DNA from: Ottelia alismoides
Taxonomy: Eukaryota; Streptophyta; Magnoliopsida; Alismatales; Hydrocharitaceae
Reading direction: 5' to 3'
Assembly: GCA_037367405.1 (NCBI GenBank)
Contig: JAZKJV010010125.1
Location: 1,240,001-1,304,000 of the forward strand
Length of the DNA stretch: 64,000 nucleotides
The translations under genes were made by a program, and so were the position numbers. The notes under the pieces were generated by a model that saw only the letters and a program-made list of their open reading frames with translations, made no database searches and was not told the DNA's origin. Of this stretch, positions 11,983 to 23,659 are shown one piece after another. Each line of letters starts with the position of its first letter. Within the stretch, counting starts at the first letter, position 1.

Positions 11983-12883
11983 TGAGGAATCCCCATTTCA
12001 TCACCCATATTCATTCATTTTGACTTTATATCTCTAGTAAAATGCAAGTAAATACCACTAATATTCATGAAATAACATTCACATATTAACCTGTAAATAT
12101 TGTATAAATACATTACTTTTAATTACAAAATAAAAGAATAACAGAAAGAAGAGAAAAAGAAAGGAAATATCAAAGATATTGACCAATCCTAAACCTCACG
12201 ACCAAGTCAATATTGACGTGGTCAACTGGGAATAAAGTATGGGGGAATAAAAGAAAAATATTGTATATAAATGCCTCATAACACTGATCTTTATTATTCA
12301 ATTACCCATTTTTACTTATTTTATTCTTCATTTACACACCATAAATAAGTATTTTTCTTCATGAAAATTGTAATAAGAATACATAAAAAATTATAAAAAT
12401 AACATATAGTGTAACTGGGACATACAAATGAAAAAGTGTAAAACGAACTTCACATACTAATATCTCCTACATACATGCTCAAGATTCATCAAACTCACCT
12501 CCACTGCATTTCAAATGGAATTATCTATGTAATGAATGTGGTTTCATTAAAAATTGAGATAATATACAAAAGCCAGTTTTCTGGGTTCCCACTATACTAG
12601 GTATCCATATAATTCATTCATTTAGTTTATTCTTTATATTTTTACTCCTCTTATATTTTATAATTGTATATATTATTTGAAATATATTTAAAAATACAAA
12701 CATAAAATAAAATCTCCAAAAATACACTAAAATAAACAGTATGTTGAAATATGCCAACATAATACACTAATAATATATATACACATATATTTATTTATGT
12801 ATGTAAACTAAACCATAAATATTATAATAAAAAGAAATAAATATATATTCAATTATTTTGTAAATATATAAAATATATAAATA
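11983..12883 (+). mobile_element. D2: first ~900 bp of another A-type gypsy LTR
   Basis: It starts TGAGGAATCC followed by TTTCATCA, aligning with the start of LTR A. The conserved block (GGGAATAAAGTATGGGGG) is at about 12227. After the AT-rich block it meets minus-oriented LTR C at about 12884. Only the start of the LTR is present. Confidence 0.65.
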
Positions 12884-14233
12884 TGATAATTGTTGAAGAG
12901 AACGATCAGGGGTGCCTAGCATCCGGTCTTGGAGGAGATTGAGCAATTATTGTATCGATCATCTCTCGCCTCTCAGGTTATAATCAATAAAATTAGACAA
13001 ACAATCATCACACATTATAGATAGAATACAAAAGAAATGTGGGGTGAAATTTAGTATACCCTACATAAGATGTATAGTGACAAAGTAGTAGGGGTCGAAC
13101 AACTGAGAGCAAACTGGATAGGTATAATTATTATAAATAAAAAAATTAATAATAATTATTTTTGTAGTTTTTCTACTAATTTTCATTTTTTATTGTTTTA
13201 AATTATATTTAATTTTTATATATTTTAATGTTTTATATTTTTTTATTATTTTTAAATTTTATTTTCTATTTAATTTTGTGTATTTTTAGTTTCTTTTGCT
13301 TTTAACATATAATATATAGCTATATACAATAATAATAACGATATTTAAATAATATATAAGGATATATAATAAATATATAAGGAAATATATTCTAGAACAT
13401 TCCTTTTTATTTTTTAAGGTTTTAAATATATATTAATTATTTATAATTAATAATAATGATATAAAGTATATAAATAATATCAGGTATATATAGGATATAT
13501 AGGCTTTATATTTTAAATATAACTATATGTAGTAAAAATTCATAGAAAAATATTTATATGTCGTTATATTTTTCTCTATAATTGGGATTTTAATATAATT
13601 TTTTCTTATTTTTATATATTTTTAATGTATTTATTATATCAAAATAGTAAGTGTAATAAATAAGCTGAATTATTTTGGATTTTAAAAATAGAAAATGAGT
13701 TCAAAAGTCCTAAAAATATTATAATATATACTATAAAATACAAAAAATATATAGAATAAAAAACTATTTTTTATTTTTACTTAATTTTTATTGATTGTTA
13801 TGAGTTTTTTTGGGTTTTGTAATTTTGAATGTTTTCTTTTTATATTTTTTTGTGACTTATGTCCAGAGGTATACTATATAGTAATATATACTATATAATT
13901 TTTTTTGAAAATTTTAAACTTGATTTGTTAATTTTTTGTATTTTATATGTAAACATGGAATATTTAGCTCCTAAATGATTTTTAAAAAAATGAAAATACT
14001 ATAAATAGCTAAATAACATATGTCTGTGAACAAGCATAATTTAAGGCATCTAAAGAAATTATCCCATAATTTTGAGGCATTAGAGCTTATGAAATAAAAT
14101 AAAAGAAAAGGAAATAAAATACAGTACATGGAGTTGTGTGCATTTTTTCCCAAAATATAACACTTATTTTACAATTTTATGGACTAATTAAATAAGAAAA
14201 GGCCATGGGGGCTTTACTACAATATTCGCAATT

Positions 14234-14257
14234 CCTCACGTGGTGTAACACGTGAGG
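14234..14257. promoter_or_regulatory. Inverted repeat of two CACGTG boxes in LTR C
   Basis: CCTCACGTG and CACGTGAGG face each other across a 6-base loop (GTGTAA). Each arm contains a full G-box. It lies at the edge of the LTR's G+C-rich core. Confidence 0.6.
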
Positions 14258-15555
14258 CGTAAGGAATTGTTTGCATATATAACAAAGTTCGAGGAGTCCT
14301 TGCAAAATACACACAAATATTTAAGCGTACATAAATAGTTACACGACCTAATGTTAAATACAAAAGCAATGAGATTACTTGTAAATTTACCCAAAAGAGG
14401 CGTGATCTAAGGACTTGTAGCGTGCCGCGTGTTCTTCACTTAAATGATCGATAACAGAGCTTGGACGATGGTTTTCCTTGATTTGAACGACCCAGATTAG
14501 ATCTGGGCTGCTCTTTTCGATCCTACGATTCTAGGGTTGTTTGGAAAAACACCCTAAGAACAGCTGATGAGCGAGCTTCGATATGCCTTCTTTCCTTGCT
14601 TTGGTCTCCTCTAGCATTGTTGAGTAGATTAGCAACTCCCTGGACATACTCCGCATCTACAGGAGGCTTCAGATCGGTCTGGGCCCCATCGGAAGGAGCC
14701 TTAAGCTCAAGGTCACCTGGAGCTCTGACTTGGGCTTTATTTCATCTCCAGAAGACTTGTTGAAGTCCAGGTCCTGCAAAAATTACTCCCTGGCTCGAGA
14801 AAAAGGTGCTCAGCCAGAAGATTAAGGTGTTAGCACTGTGGATGTGTGTGAAAGAGAAGACTCGAAGCTCCAATCCTGATACGATCAGAATGATGCATAT
14901 GGGGGAGATGATGGAGTAAGTGTCGAGGTTTGAAATGGGGATGAAATGGTGGTCGGAACTGGTCAAATTCATTGTGAAATCGAGCTGGAGCTTAATGCTT
15001 GAGTAGATCTAAATCCTAAAATTAAGCTAAACTAATGGAAATGAAACATAATTAGAGTTAAATCTATGCTAAGAATAGAAAGTGCGATTAAAATAACTAC
15101 TACGAACAGCTCATACCTGACGTAATGCGAAGGAGCATAGAAGCTCGCCAGAGATGCTCCCAGTGAAATGGAACACCACCTCCGCTGCTTTATCCTCATC
15201 GACAATGAGGAGAAAGAGTTGTTGTCACCATGCTCTCTCAATCCTGAGATCCGATTGATGTTGCATAGGCAAGAGAGGGATCAAAATAAAAAAAGTAGCA
15301 ATGGAGGTTTTATTTATACATAGTGGTGAGGGGCAAAAGGGAGAAGAGGATGGCATGCAATACGATGGGGATTGGTGAGAGCTATGGGGTTGGCGTAGAG
15401 TAGGGAAGATGAAGTTGCCGAACGCTGGGCTTCTCGAGGAATAAGATTACATGGGGAAGAGTGGAAATAAGAAGAAAGTCAAAGCTCATGAGATATGACA
15501 AGAGCGGAGGTAGGTGCAAGGACAATTGGCCCGTGAGTCAAGGAATGAAAGGTTT

Positions 15556-15579
15556 TGGTTGGTCCACGTGGACCAACCA
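15556..15579. promoter_or_regulatory. 24-bp perfect palindrome centred on CACGTG in LTR C
   Basis: The half-site is TGGTTGGTCCAC. It is identical to the 24-bp core of the palindrome in LTR A (2907-2934) and sits at the same place relative to the G+C-rich core. Confidence 0.7.
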
Positions 15580-16523
15580 GAAAAAAGAATGGGTTAAATC
15601 CTTTATTAAATAGATAACAAAAAATAAACAATTTTATTAATTTTTGATCAAAGCATAAAAAGTGTTTGTAATTTTATGTAATATTTTATTATGATTTTTA
15701 TTTATTTTTACAAGGTTATTTCTTCGATGATAATATATACATGTATATACATAGGTATATATATTGTATTTACAGTATTTTATTTTTATTTTGTATTTTA
15801 TATTTTGTTGTTATATTTACATATTTTCTATATTTATAACTTATTTAATTACACATTCACATATCTTTATTACATTTTTCTTATTTTATTTATTTACTTA
15901 AATAAATATGCATATGTATTACATTAGGATATTGTTTACCATTATATTTTATTACTTTACTTATTTTAATATATTTTTATGATTTTATTTCATATTTATT
16001 AATTAAATATGTTTCAAATAATAATTACAAGTATACAAAAATATAAAAAGTTAAAAATATAAAGTACAAATACATTGAATAAATTTATAGGTATACAGTA
16101 TAATATGGACCCAAAAAGCCAACTTTTCATCTTAAATCCATTTTTGTTAAAACCACATTCACGAAATAGACAATATAATTTTATGAACAATAAAGGTGAG
16201 TTTGGTCAGTTTGGAGTTTGTATGGAGGAGATACACGCATGGAAAGTTTTTTGTGGCCTTTTGTTCTAGGTGTCTCTAATGCACTAGCATTATTTTGATG
16301 TGAAATCAATTTTGTATTATCTTTGTATTTTTGTGTACAACTTTGATGTTGAGCGTTCTATTATTTGATTTTTAAAAAATTGGAAATAAAATAGGTCCCA
16401 AATGGCCATTTAGTAGTGAATAAGAATTAGGGTATTGTGTGTTTCTTGTACAATAGCTCTGCCATATCTTTGCCTACTTTATTCCCTAGTCAACCAAGTC
16501 GTCATGATGTCTGGGCCGCAGGG

Positions 16524-17782
16524 TGTTGATACGTTTTTACGCGGTTTAATAAGTTGATTTTACCACATCGTTGCTATCCCACGAAAACCGTAATCAAATA
16601 AATAAAGTTACAAACATAAGCATAATAAAAATACACAAGATGTATAGTGCAAGTAGAGGTTCTTATCCGCAGGGACAAAGCAAACTTGTAATTTTTGTTC
16701 TTCTTTCAAACTTGATGCAAATTTTAATCTATTGCGACGAAAGAAAAAATATGAGAGAATGTGATCTATGGTGAAAATACTTTTTAGAACTTAAAGTAAA
16801 TGAAGGAGGGCATGAATGCAACTAAATAAGAAAACAAAGGCTTAATCGCAAATTAAGATGGAGGAAATGAGATCACACTTCCAATGTTTAAAGAGAGAAT
16901 AATGAGATATAAGATCTGCATTGCATATGTTGAGAAACAAACTAGAGTAGATGAAGGATGTTACCAAATAGTTGTTTCATCAAGTTTAACTTAAACAAGA
17001 GTTACTAATACAACAAAGTGCAAGGGAGATGTAAAAAGAAATGAGAAAGGAGTTGCTTCTCTATCCAGATGCAAGATGATGACAATGGCGGCAATGACGA
17101 TTATGCGAGCTGCTAGTGTGCGCTGGAGCATAAGGGGTGCGCGACGGAGGAGAAAAACGCACAGGCTGTGCGTGTGTTAGAGGAACACATGTCCGGTGGT
17201 GTTGCTGCACGTTAGAGCAAGGAGGATGTCGAGGAGAAGTTGGCCTGCGTTGGGGATGAGAGGATATAAGAGGTAGTGGGGTCGAGATGCTAGGAGGAAG
17301 AAGTGCCCCTATTTGCATGGGAGGGGGTCATTTTATAGATGTTGTAGGTGGCCCCCCTTCTCACATGCACATAAAGACAACACACATTACCAATACACAT
17401 GATTTAATATTTGCATGGGAAAAAGGTGAATGGGGAATATGGGGTGATGGTTTTTAAATGCTTCTTGAGCCATGTGTTGTATAGGAAAGGGAGAGGGAAT
17501 AAAGAATATGAATTTTGCACAATGTTTCCTCTTCATTTCTTGCTAACAAATTGTGTAGAGCCAAATTGGATTTAATGATCATGCAATTTGTTTGGATAAA
17601 GTATTTCGATGAGTAATTGGATTTGATGATGAAGAGAGAATTTGATCATTAATTTAATTATGCATTTTTAGAGGTGATTTTTGTTGTTGTATTTGCAGAA
17701 TCGATAATATCTAGATTAAGTGATGTTTGAGGTGTATGTATCAGATATTAATGGAATTCTTTATGTATTTTGTATACTATCA
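16524..17782 (-). mobile_element. Element H: 3' LTR (minus strand)
   Basis: Read on the minus strand the LTR runs from TGATAGTATACA (at 17782) to AAACGTATCAACA (at 16524). Its 3' end matches the LTR ends of element G, including the ACCGCG block. At 1,259 bp it is about 400 bp shorter than the G LTRs. It contains a TATA-like CTATAAAATG on the minus strand near 17330. The flanking CAGGG (16519-16523) would be the target duplication, but the other end of H is lost. Confidence 0.8.
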
Positions 17783-19313
17783 CACCCACATGCTTAAATC
17801 TTGCTAGTCCCGAGCAATAATAAGATTTGTAATAATGAAGGACAAAGAAAAATAGCCAAGATAGATCAGGTGAGGGTTTGCAGCAGACATACACACAAAG
17901 TCTCGAGTGTTCAGATCCTAAGCACACAAATACACAAACATCAGTAGAGTCGACCCATGGATTAATGATTTGTTCGAATTGTCGACTTGACTTGAGTTTT
18001 ATATTTCAACAGCCTCTCAGTTCCAACAAAAATCCGACATGGTTTCAGAAGGTCGATCAGATCAGCTCATCTCTAAGGAACAAGTATTCTCTTTGACTTT
18101 AAATGGATATAAACAGTGTTAGTGATGTTTTAGCTTTTGTGAGTCAAGAGAACGAATTAACAATACAATCTATCAAGGTATCGAACGATTCCCTACACAT
18201 ATAGCCTCAGTCCTCACTTGAATTCAGGCATATTCTCTTTTCACCCAAGTATGTCAGCATAGAAAAGTATCTCATAGTTTATTGGAGAATGGGACTTAAT
18301 TTTTGGGGTTTTCCGTAGACCGCTTTGGTCCATTGCTCTCATGTTTTTCCTTTTTGCAAAGCATAACCCTGAGCCGCTTTGGGCCTCTTTTAAAAAATTA
18401 GATAGCATCATTGGTCTGCTACCACAACTTTGTTGGTGGAGAAGGGTTATTTGATGGTCTTCTTTCATTGATTTTGCTTCAAACATCTTTACATGATTGG
18501 TGGTTTTGTTGGCATTATTTTGTATTGCGATATGTCTTTTTGTGGTGTTTTTGTTTGGGTTTGGCATCAAAGGTAGTATCGACTTAATATTGACTTTGGA
18601 GGTACGATACTGCCTTATTTGCTGGCACACTTAGACTAGAGAGATCATGTTGCTCCTGAGTCAGGTTCCTTCACTGACTATAGATAAGATTCAGGCATTA
18701 GCACAGCCAAGAGGACAACTCCTCACCTCAACTAGATTGTAATTGTATCTCGTAAAATCAACTCAATCAGGCTAAGTGCAATGTGCAGTTGTTTAATATC
18801 CACTGAAGAGTTTAAGAGTGCTACTAGTTGCTCAGATGATCTTGTTAGATACAGAAGTTCATTCACCAGTAGAGTTAGTGGAACTAAGAGAATAAAGTAC
18901 ATATGGACCTGAAGAAAGCTTAAAAACTCACGCCTAGTGAAATTCTAATTGAATTTGGTGGATTAGGGTCAACTTAGCTTTAGTCTATGATCTATGTAAT
19001 GAAGAGCTGATTTCTCAAAAAGTAGGATAAATTTAGGAAGGACGTATTTTTGGTGGTATTCTTGCTTTTTGAAAATATTTTTAGGGGAATTTTTGCAATT
19101 TTTAAATAAAGAATGTAATTTTGGAAACTATGCAGACACCCCCCCATACTTATCAAAGACCATGTCCTCATGGTGAAGACAAGGAGTAATAGGAGGACCA
19201 AAAGAAGGGGTGAGTGATGTGAAAAGTATTTTTGTTTTTTTTGTTTTTTTAATAGTGTGGAGGGGTACCCCCATACTTATCTAATGCAATGCAGTGAAAA
19301 TAAACATGTGAAA
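17783..19313 (-). mobile_element. Element H: polypurine tract and 3' non-coding part
   Basis: The reverse complement aligns with 27.8-29.3 kb of element G. The complement of its polypurine tract (CACCCACATGCTT) is at 17783-17795. Two more tract-like complements, CCCCCATACTT, occur at about 19140 and 19269. A 129-codon open stretch at 18241-18630 (minus) starts only at GTG and is broken in G, so I do not call it a gene. The sequence continues at 31009 after the G insertion. Confidence 0.8.
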
Positions 19314-19803
19314 TGATGACTACATGATATGTTGTGATAATATGCCCAAATTATTTGGAATACAATATCAATTCCTAGGTTACAAACTCTAAATTCACAT
19401 AATATATGTCTACATTATTCCATGCGCACAAGTGTATAAAATCATCATAAAATCAAGAAAACATCTGATAAAATATTCTCATCAATCATCATCATTAATC
19501 AAATTTATCAGAGAGAAATTGAATACACTCATGGGGCATTATTTAATAAACATCTAACAAAATTGAATTGGCTCTACAAATTATCTCTTACATTTTGTTG
19601 GAAAGAAAAGAGGAAGGTTGAGAGTGAAAAATTCCAACTCATTAAATGTCATACATGCATGTGCACCATCCTTATCTCTCTATCTCCCATTTTTTATGAA
19701 AGAGTCGGCCATATTAGTCTCTCTCCTCCCATGCATGAATGAAATTAATTGGTTTTGTCTTTACTTGCATGTGACTCTTCATTTTGAAGAGGCTTATGGC
19801 TTC

Positions 19804-19811
19804 TATAAAAA
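19804..19811 (+). promoter_or_regulatory. TATA box 1 of the G 5' LTR
   Basis: TATAAAAA in the first promoter unit; the counterpart in the 3' LTR is at 29836-29843. Confidence 0.6.
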
Positions 19812-19946
19812 TCCCTCCCCCATGCCAATGAAAAGTAGTCGTCCCTTACCCTCTCTCTCTTACCCCTGCAACTACCCATGCATGAATGCATTTATTGGTT
19901 TTGTTTGTACATGCATGTGACTTTTTGAAGAGATGCATATGGCTAA

Positions 19947-19955
19947 TATAAAAAG
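19947..19955 (+). promoter_or_regulatory. TATA box 2 of the G 5' LTR
   Basis: TATAAAAAG in the second promoter unit, 143 bases after the first; the counterpart in the 3' LTR is at 29983-29990. Confidence 0.6.
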
Positions 19956-20982
19956 AGACCATCCCCCATGCAAATGACGGCTCCGTCTCCTCATTCTCTT
20001 CTCTCTCACGTTATCTCTCCTCTCCCCATTTTCTCATTCTCTCCCTCACGCACTCTCCCCATCGTCACTTTCATGCACGCACAACACCCCTCTCCCTCAC
20101 GCATCTCTCTCCCTCACGCCCTCTTCTCTCACCCCATATTCTCTCTCGTCTATTTTCTCATGCAGGTACAACAACTCTCCCTTACATTCTTGAAGACATA
20201 GGCACCCCCAGCACGCCATCCTCCTCCTTGAGTGCGCCCAGCCACAACAGCCTCCATCCTCCTCGCATGTACGAGAACGCTCTCCAGTTCGCAGCATTGT
20301 GCACCCAGCACTGCCCTCTAGCCCGCACAGCCGTGCGTGCACTCTCTTCCTTCTCGCGGTTTGCTCCAACCTACAGCGGCATCCCCAAGCTTGCAGCATC
20401 CTTGCACGCAACTCCGACCATTCTCCTCCTTGCGGTTCACTCCAGTCGTGCACCACCATGCACCACAGCAAGCAGCTCGCGCGGTTATCTCCTTCCCGCG
20501 CATCCCCGCGACCAGCTATCGGTGCCATCCTCCTCCTCGTGGCACTCTCCTTCGTGCGCCAACAGTTCTTGCGCCAACCGCCAGTGCAGCGGCTCTCCAT
20601 GCATGCATGAGAAACTCTATTCCTCTCTCTTTTGTTTATTTATATGTCATTTGCATCTAAACCCTTGAAACATCTTTTGTTCTAAGTATTTCATGTATAT
20701 CTGTTACTTTCAATATTGATTAGACTACATATCTTTGAAGAATTTCCTTTCCAAGTTGCACTTCATCTATTTCACTTATCATTCTATGTGTTAAATATCG
20801 AATTAAAATTGCAAACTTTTTTTGTCTTTGTGGATTCGATCCTCTACTTGCCACATAAATTTTTTGCTTACATTCATCATGCTTGCAGTTGTATTATTTT
20901 TTGTTTGACAACAGTTTATCGTGGAAAAACAACGACTTGATTAAATCATCATTTTAAACCGCGAAAAAACATGTAAACATTT

Positions 20983-21001
20983 TGACGCCGTTGCCGGGGA
21001 C
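20983..21001 (+). other. Primer-binding site of element G (tRNA-Asp type)
   Basis: TGACGCCGTTGCCGGGGAC starts three bases after the LTR end. It differs at one base from TGGCGCCGTTGCCGGGGA, which complements the 3' end of plant tRNA-Asp and is typical of Athila. Confidence 0.85.
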
Positions 21002-21834
21002 TAGGCAACATTTGTAATTTTATTTCTTCTTCATTTTTACTTATTTTCAATTATCTAATCCGTGCATTTTTTTGTTTTGCAGGTACTTAGGCTTCAAAAA
21101 AGAAAAAAATACTTGTCTTTTCATGCATTTTATTTTAGCAAACTTGTAATTTGTTTTAAGTAGAAAAATTTTTGTAATCTTAATTTCCCCCCTCTCTTCT
21201 CGGGAAAGCTCACCATCAACAGGACAAAATATTATGGATTAGCACCAGAAGTGCAGGCACTGTGAGTCCCTCTTTCTCTTAGGCATCTTAGGCTTTTAAA
21301 AATTTCTATATTTTTTGTGCTCTAAACTTAAACTGAAAAAATTAAAAAATACTTCTTCCTTGCATCATCTCTGTGGTCTTCTCCCTCTGCTCTCCTAAAA
21401 AGATCACCAAAACGTGCTTTATCACGTTAAAAAGATAAGCTTGAAAGGCCACCGTAGTGGTCCGAGCAGAAAGCGGACAAAATTCCCGAATACTTGTTTT
21501 GATGCACATGTATCGCACAAAAATCACGAGCACATAGAACCCTTGGATAGAGATAAAAATCCCTAGTGCTACGTGGGATTGCAGAGAGAAATAGTAACTC
21601 CTCGACGCGTTGGGCACATGTTCTTGTGGGAAGAGCAAGTCCTCGATCTGAGTACCGTACCCTGGATCCCCCAACCGGATTAGGACATTGATTTCTCACA
21701 ATCTTCCATACCCACCTCATCTTTAAGGATTCTAATTTCTCTGAAAACTTTTCTTGAATCACTAAACTAAAATTGAAAAGATAACCGCTCCCGTGGTAAT
21801 TTTTATGTGAGTTGGTGAATCAACAACTTGTCTG
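21002..21834 (+). other. Leader of element G
   Basis: No coding evidence on the sense strand. It ends with a block, TAAAATTGAAAAGATAA (21768-21784), that is also present in the leader of element B (57389-57405). Antisense open stretches at 21342-21762 are not supported by anything. Confidence 0.6.
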
Positions 21835-23650
21835 GTGTTTGTGCTGTGTATGCTAGGTCATAGGTCTCTAAAAAATCCATTACAACAACCTCTAGATTAC
21901 GACCCAGTTTATAAATCAAAATCCAACCCATCTCCTTCAATTGAGAAACCTAAGAATTCACCTAACATGAGAGAAGAAAGACCAAACCCTATGGATCTCA
22001 TCCTGCATCAACTGTAGTTATTGAGAGATGAAAATGCGACGATCCGCCAGACCATAGCACCTCTCATCCGACCACCACTCATAAGCACACATTACAACCC
22101 GACTGCAGAAGACTTAGTTCATTGGGTCCAAATCCCGCCTGAAGTAGGAGACTTCGAAATAACGCTCGCATCCCTCTCCTTCAAAAAGTATTATGGAAAT
22201 GACTTTGAAGATCCCTTCCTCCACATCCAAGATTTCTGATCTGCTTGTAACACAACGAATATCCCTGGGGTAAAAAAAGAATACATCTACATGAAAGCCT
22301 TCACCTACTGACTCAAAGACAAAGTACTCCAATGGTTTCGGAATTACGAAACCCCTCTCACTTCATGAGATGCCTTAAGGGAAGCCTTCATCAAATATTT
22401 CCCCATAGGAAAAACCAATGCCCCGAGACAAGCCATTTCATCTTTCACTCAGAAAAACAGAGAGCCAATTCATGAAGCCTGGGAACAGTTTAAGGAACTT
22501 CAAAGGAAATGGCCTCATCATGCCATCCCAAATGAAAGTTAGTTTATATATTTTTTTCGAGGGCATAGATACATCATTTAAGAGAGTGATTGATAGCTCC
22601 TGCGATGGAAACTACATCAGCTGTGATGAGCATTTCATTTGGACTTTGTTTGAAAACATGGCTGAAAATTCGGTGAATAGTTCCTCAATTGAACAATACA
22701 GTGGGAACATGAGGCTAGTCAGCATCATCGACCATGAGAGATCTAGCAATGAGAATCTTGATAAATGAGAAACCCTCTCAAAACAAATAGAACTCATGAC
22801 TCAAGCCATAGGAAAATTGTCCATGAATAATCACATCATCCAAGAAGCTGACCACACCACATTTACCCATAATCAAGACATGACTCCTGAGACTGTGAAT
22901 TGGGTGCAGAGAAATCAAGGAGGAGCATATTCAAACAACCACAACACTTGGAGAGAACAATCAAATTCTGGGTGGAATGGACAAAACAACTATCATTTCG
23001 AAAATCACACCCAACCCAGACAACCAATAGCACAGCCCGTAACCCAACTCTCCACCACTGCGGTAAACTTCGATGCCATGGCTCTAGCAATACAGCAACT
23101 GGCTATAGCACAATAACAGGCCACTGAAGCTCAACAAAAAGCCAACTCTAAGAATGTCTGACAATTCACCGAAATCAGGTCATATATCCCAGCCTTGTCA
23201 CCTCAACCGTTGCCCAACCCCAATACCAACAAGGCCAGTTCATCTGGAGTACTTCAAACTCCACCACCTACCGGATCTTTTACCTCACCACCTGGTTTTC
23301 AAAACCAAAATCAAGGATTCTTCACATCTCCTAGGGCAAATCAAGGGAACACACATCAAGCATCTAGGAGTCAAGTGAAGCTCAACAAAAAGCCAACTCT
23401 AAGAATGTCTGACAATTCACCGAAATCAGGTCATATATCCCAGCCTTGTCACCTCAACCGCTGCCCAACCCCAATACCAACAAGGCCAGTTCATCTGGAG
23501 TACTTCAAACTCCACCACCTACCAGATCTTTTACCTCACCACCTGGTTTTCAAAACCAAAATCAAGGATTCTTCACATCTCCTAGGGCAAATCAAGGGAA
23601 CACACATCAAGCATCTAGGAGTCAAGTGAATTTCAAAACTCCATCCTGAC
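21835..23650 (+). pseudogene. gag: Broken gag gene of element G
   Basis: Gag would form the virus-like particle. The frame from 22021 holds the retrotransposon gag core, recognised by VLQWFRNYETPLTS and then DALREAFIKYFP with REPIHEAWEQFKELQRK (about 22330-22520). Stops interrupt it at 22237, within 22305-22310 and near 22366, and after 22530 the coding moves to another frame (SSCDGNYISCDE, FENMAENS). The part from 22796 is rich in Asn and Gln and includes WVQRNQGGAYSNNHNTW, which fits Athila Gag C-terminal regions. No CCHC zinc knuckle is visible. A 251-bp tandem duplication at the end shifts the frame. The product cannot be functional as it stands. Confidence 0.85.
23126..23627 (+). repeat. 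251-bp tandem duplication inside gag of element G
   Basis: Copies 23126-23376 and 23377-23627 differ at only two positions that I can see (T/C in AACCGTTGCC, G/A in CTACCGGATC). 251 is not a multiple of three, so the second copy is read in another frame. The near identity shows it arose long after the element began to decay. Confidence 0.93.
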
Positions 23651-23659
23651 CAAACCAAT

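Larger units (their letters stand above)
12884..16523 (-). mobile_element. C: A-type gypsy LTR in minus orientation, interrupted by element H
   Basis: Read on the minus strand, the right side carries the CCTACTTTATTC-type conserved block (about 16480), then an AT-rich block, the CACGTG palindrome at 15556, a G+C-rich core (about 14190-15550), and a second AT-rich block ending near 12884. The first ~250 bp of the LTR are missing because H inserted after CAGGG at 16519-16523. The left end (TGATAATTG or TGTTGAAG) is uncertain by a few bases. Confidence 0.7.
19728..20021 (+). repeat. Tandem duplication of the promoter segment in the G LTR
   Basis: CCCATGCATGAATG starts both units (19728 and 19875, period 147). 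Each continues with TTGGTTTTGT, CATGTGACT, a TATA box and CCCCCATGC. The 3' LTR has the same pair from about 29760 and 29911, so the duplication predates insertion. Confidence 0.8.
19314..20979 (+). mobile_element. 5' LTR of element G
   Basis: 1,666 bp. It has an AT-rich start, a tandemly duplicated promoter segment (units from 19728 and 19875) and a C+T-rich stretch. A G+C-rich part follows at about 20170-20610, and the end is AT-rich. Open stretches of 100-167 codons at 20097-20668 on both strands are composition artefacts: they recur with changes in the 3' LTR and resemble no protein. Confidence 0.9.

Noticed and set aside
11974..11990. GGGCACCGTTGAGGA resembling a tRNA-Asp primer-binding site
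   Set aside because: It overlaps the start of LTR D2 (TGAGGAATCC), which aligns well with other LTR starts; the likeness is partial and by chance.
18241..18630. 129-codon minus-strand open stretch in the 3' part of H, at the place of an envelope-like gene
   Set aside because: It starts at GTG, shows no signal peptide or membrane segment, and the homologous part of G is full of stops.
20097..20668. Overlapping long open stretches on both strands (up to 167 codons) in the G 5' LTR, repeated at 29969-30703 in the 3' LTR
   Set aside because: They lie in a G+C- and CT-rich LTR segment, differ in frame and length between the two LTRs, and match no protein family I know.
21342..21762. Minus-strand open stretches of 110-111 codons in the G leader
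   Set aside because: They are antisense to the element, have no similarity to known proteins and no supporting signals.
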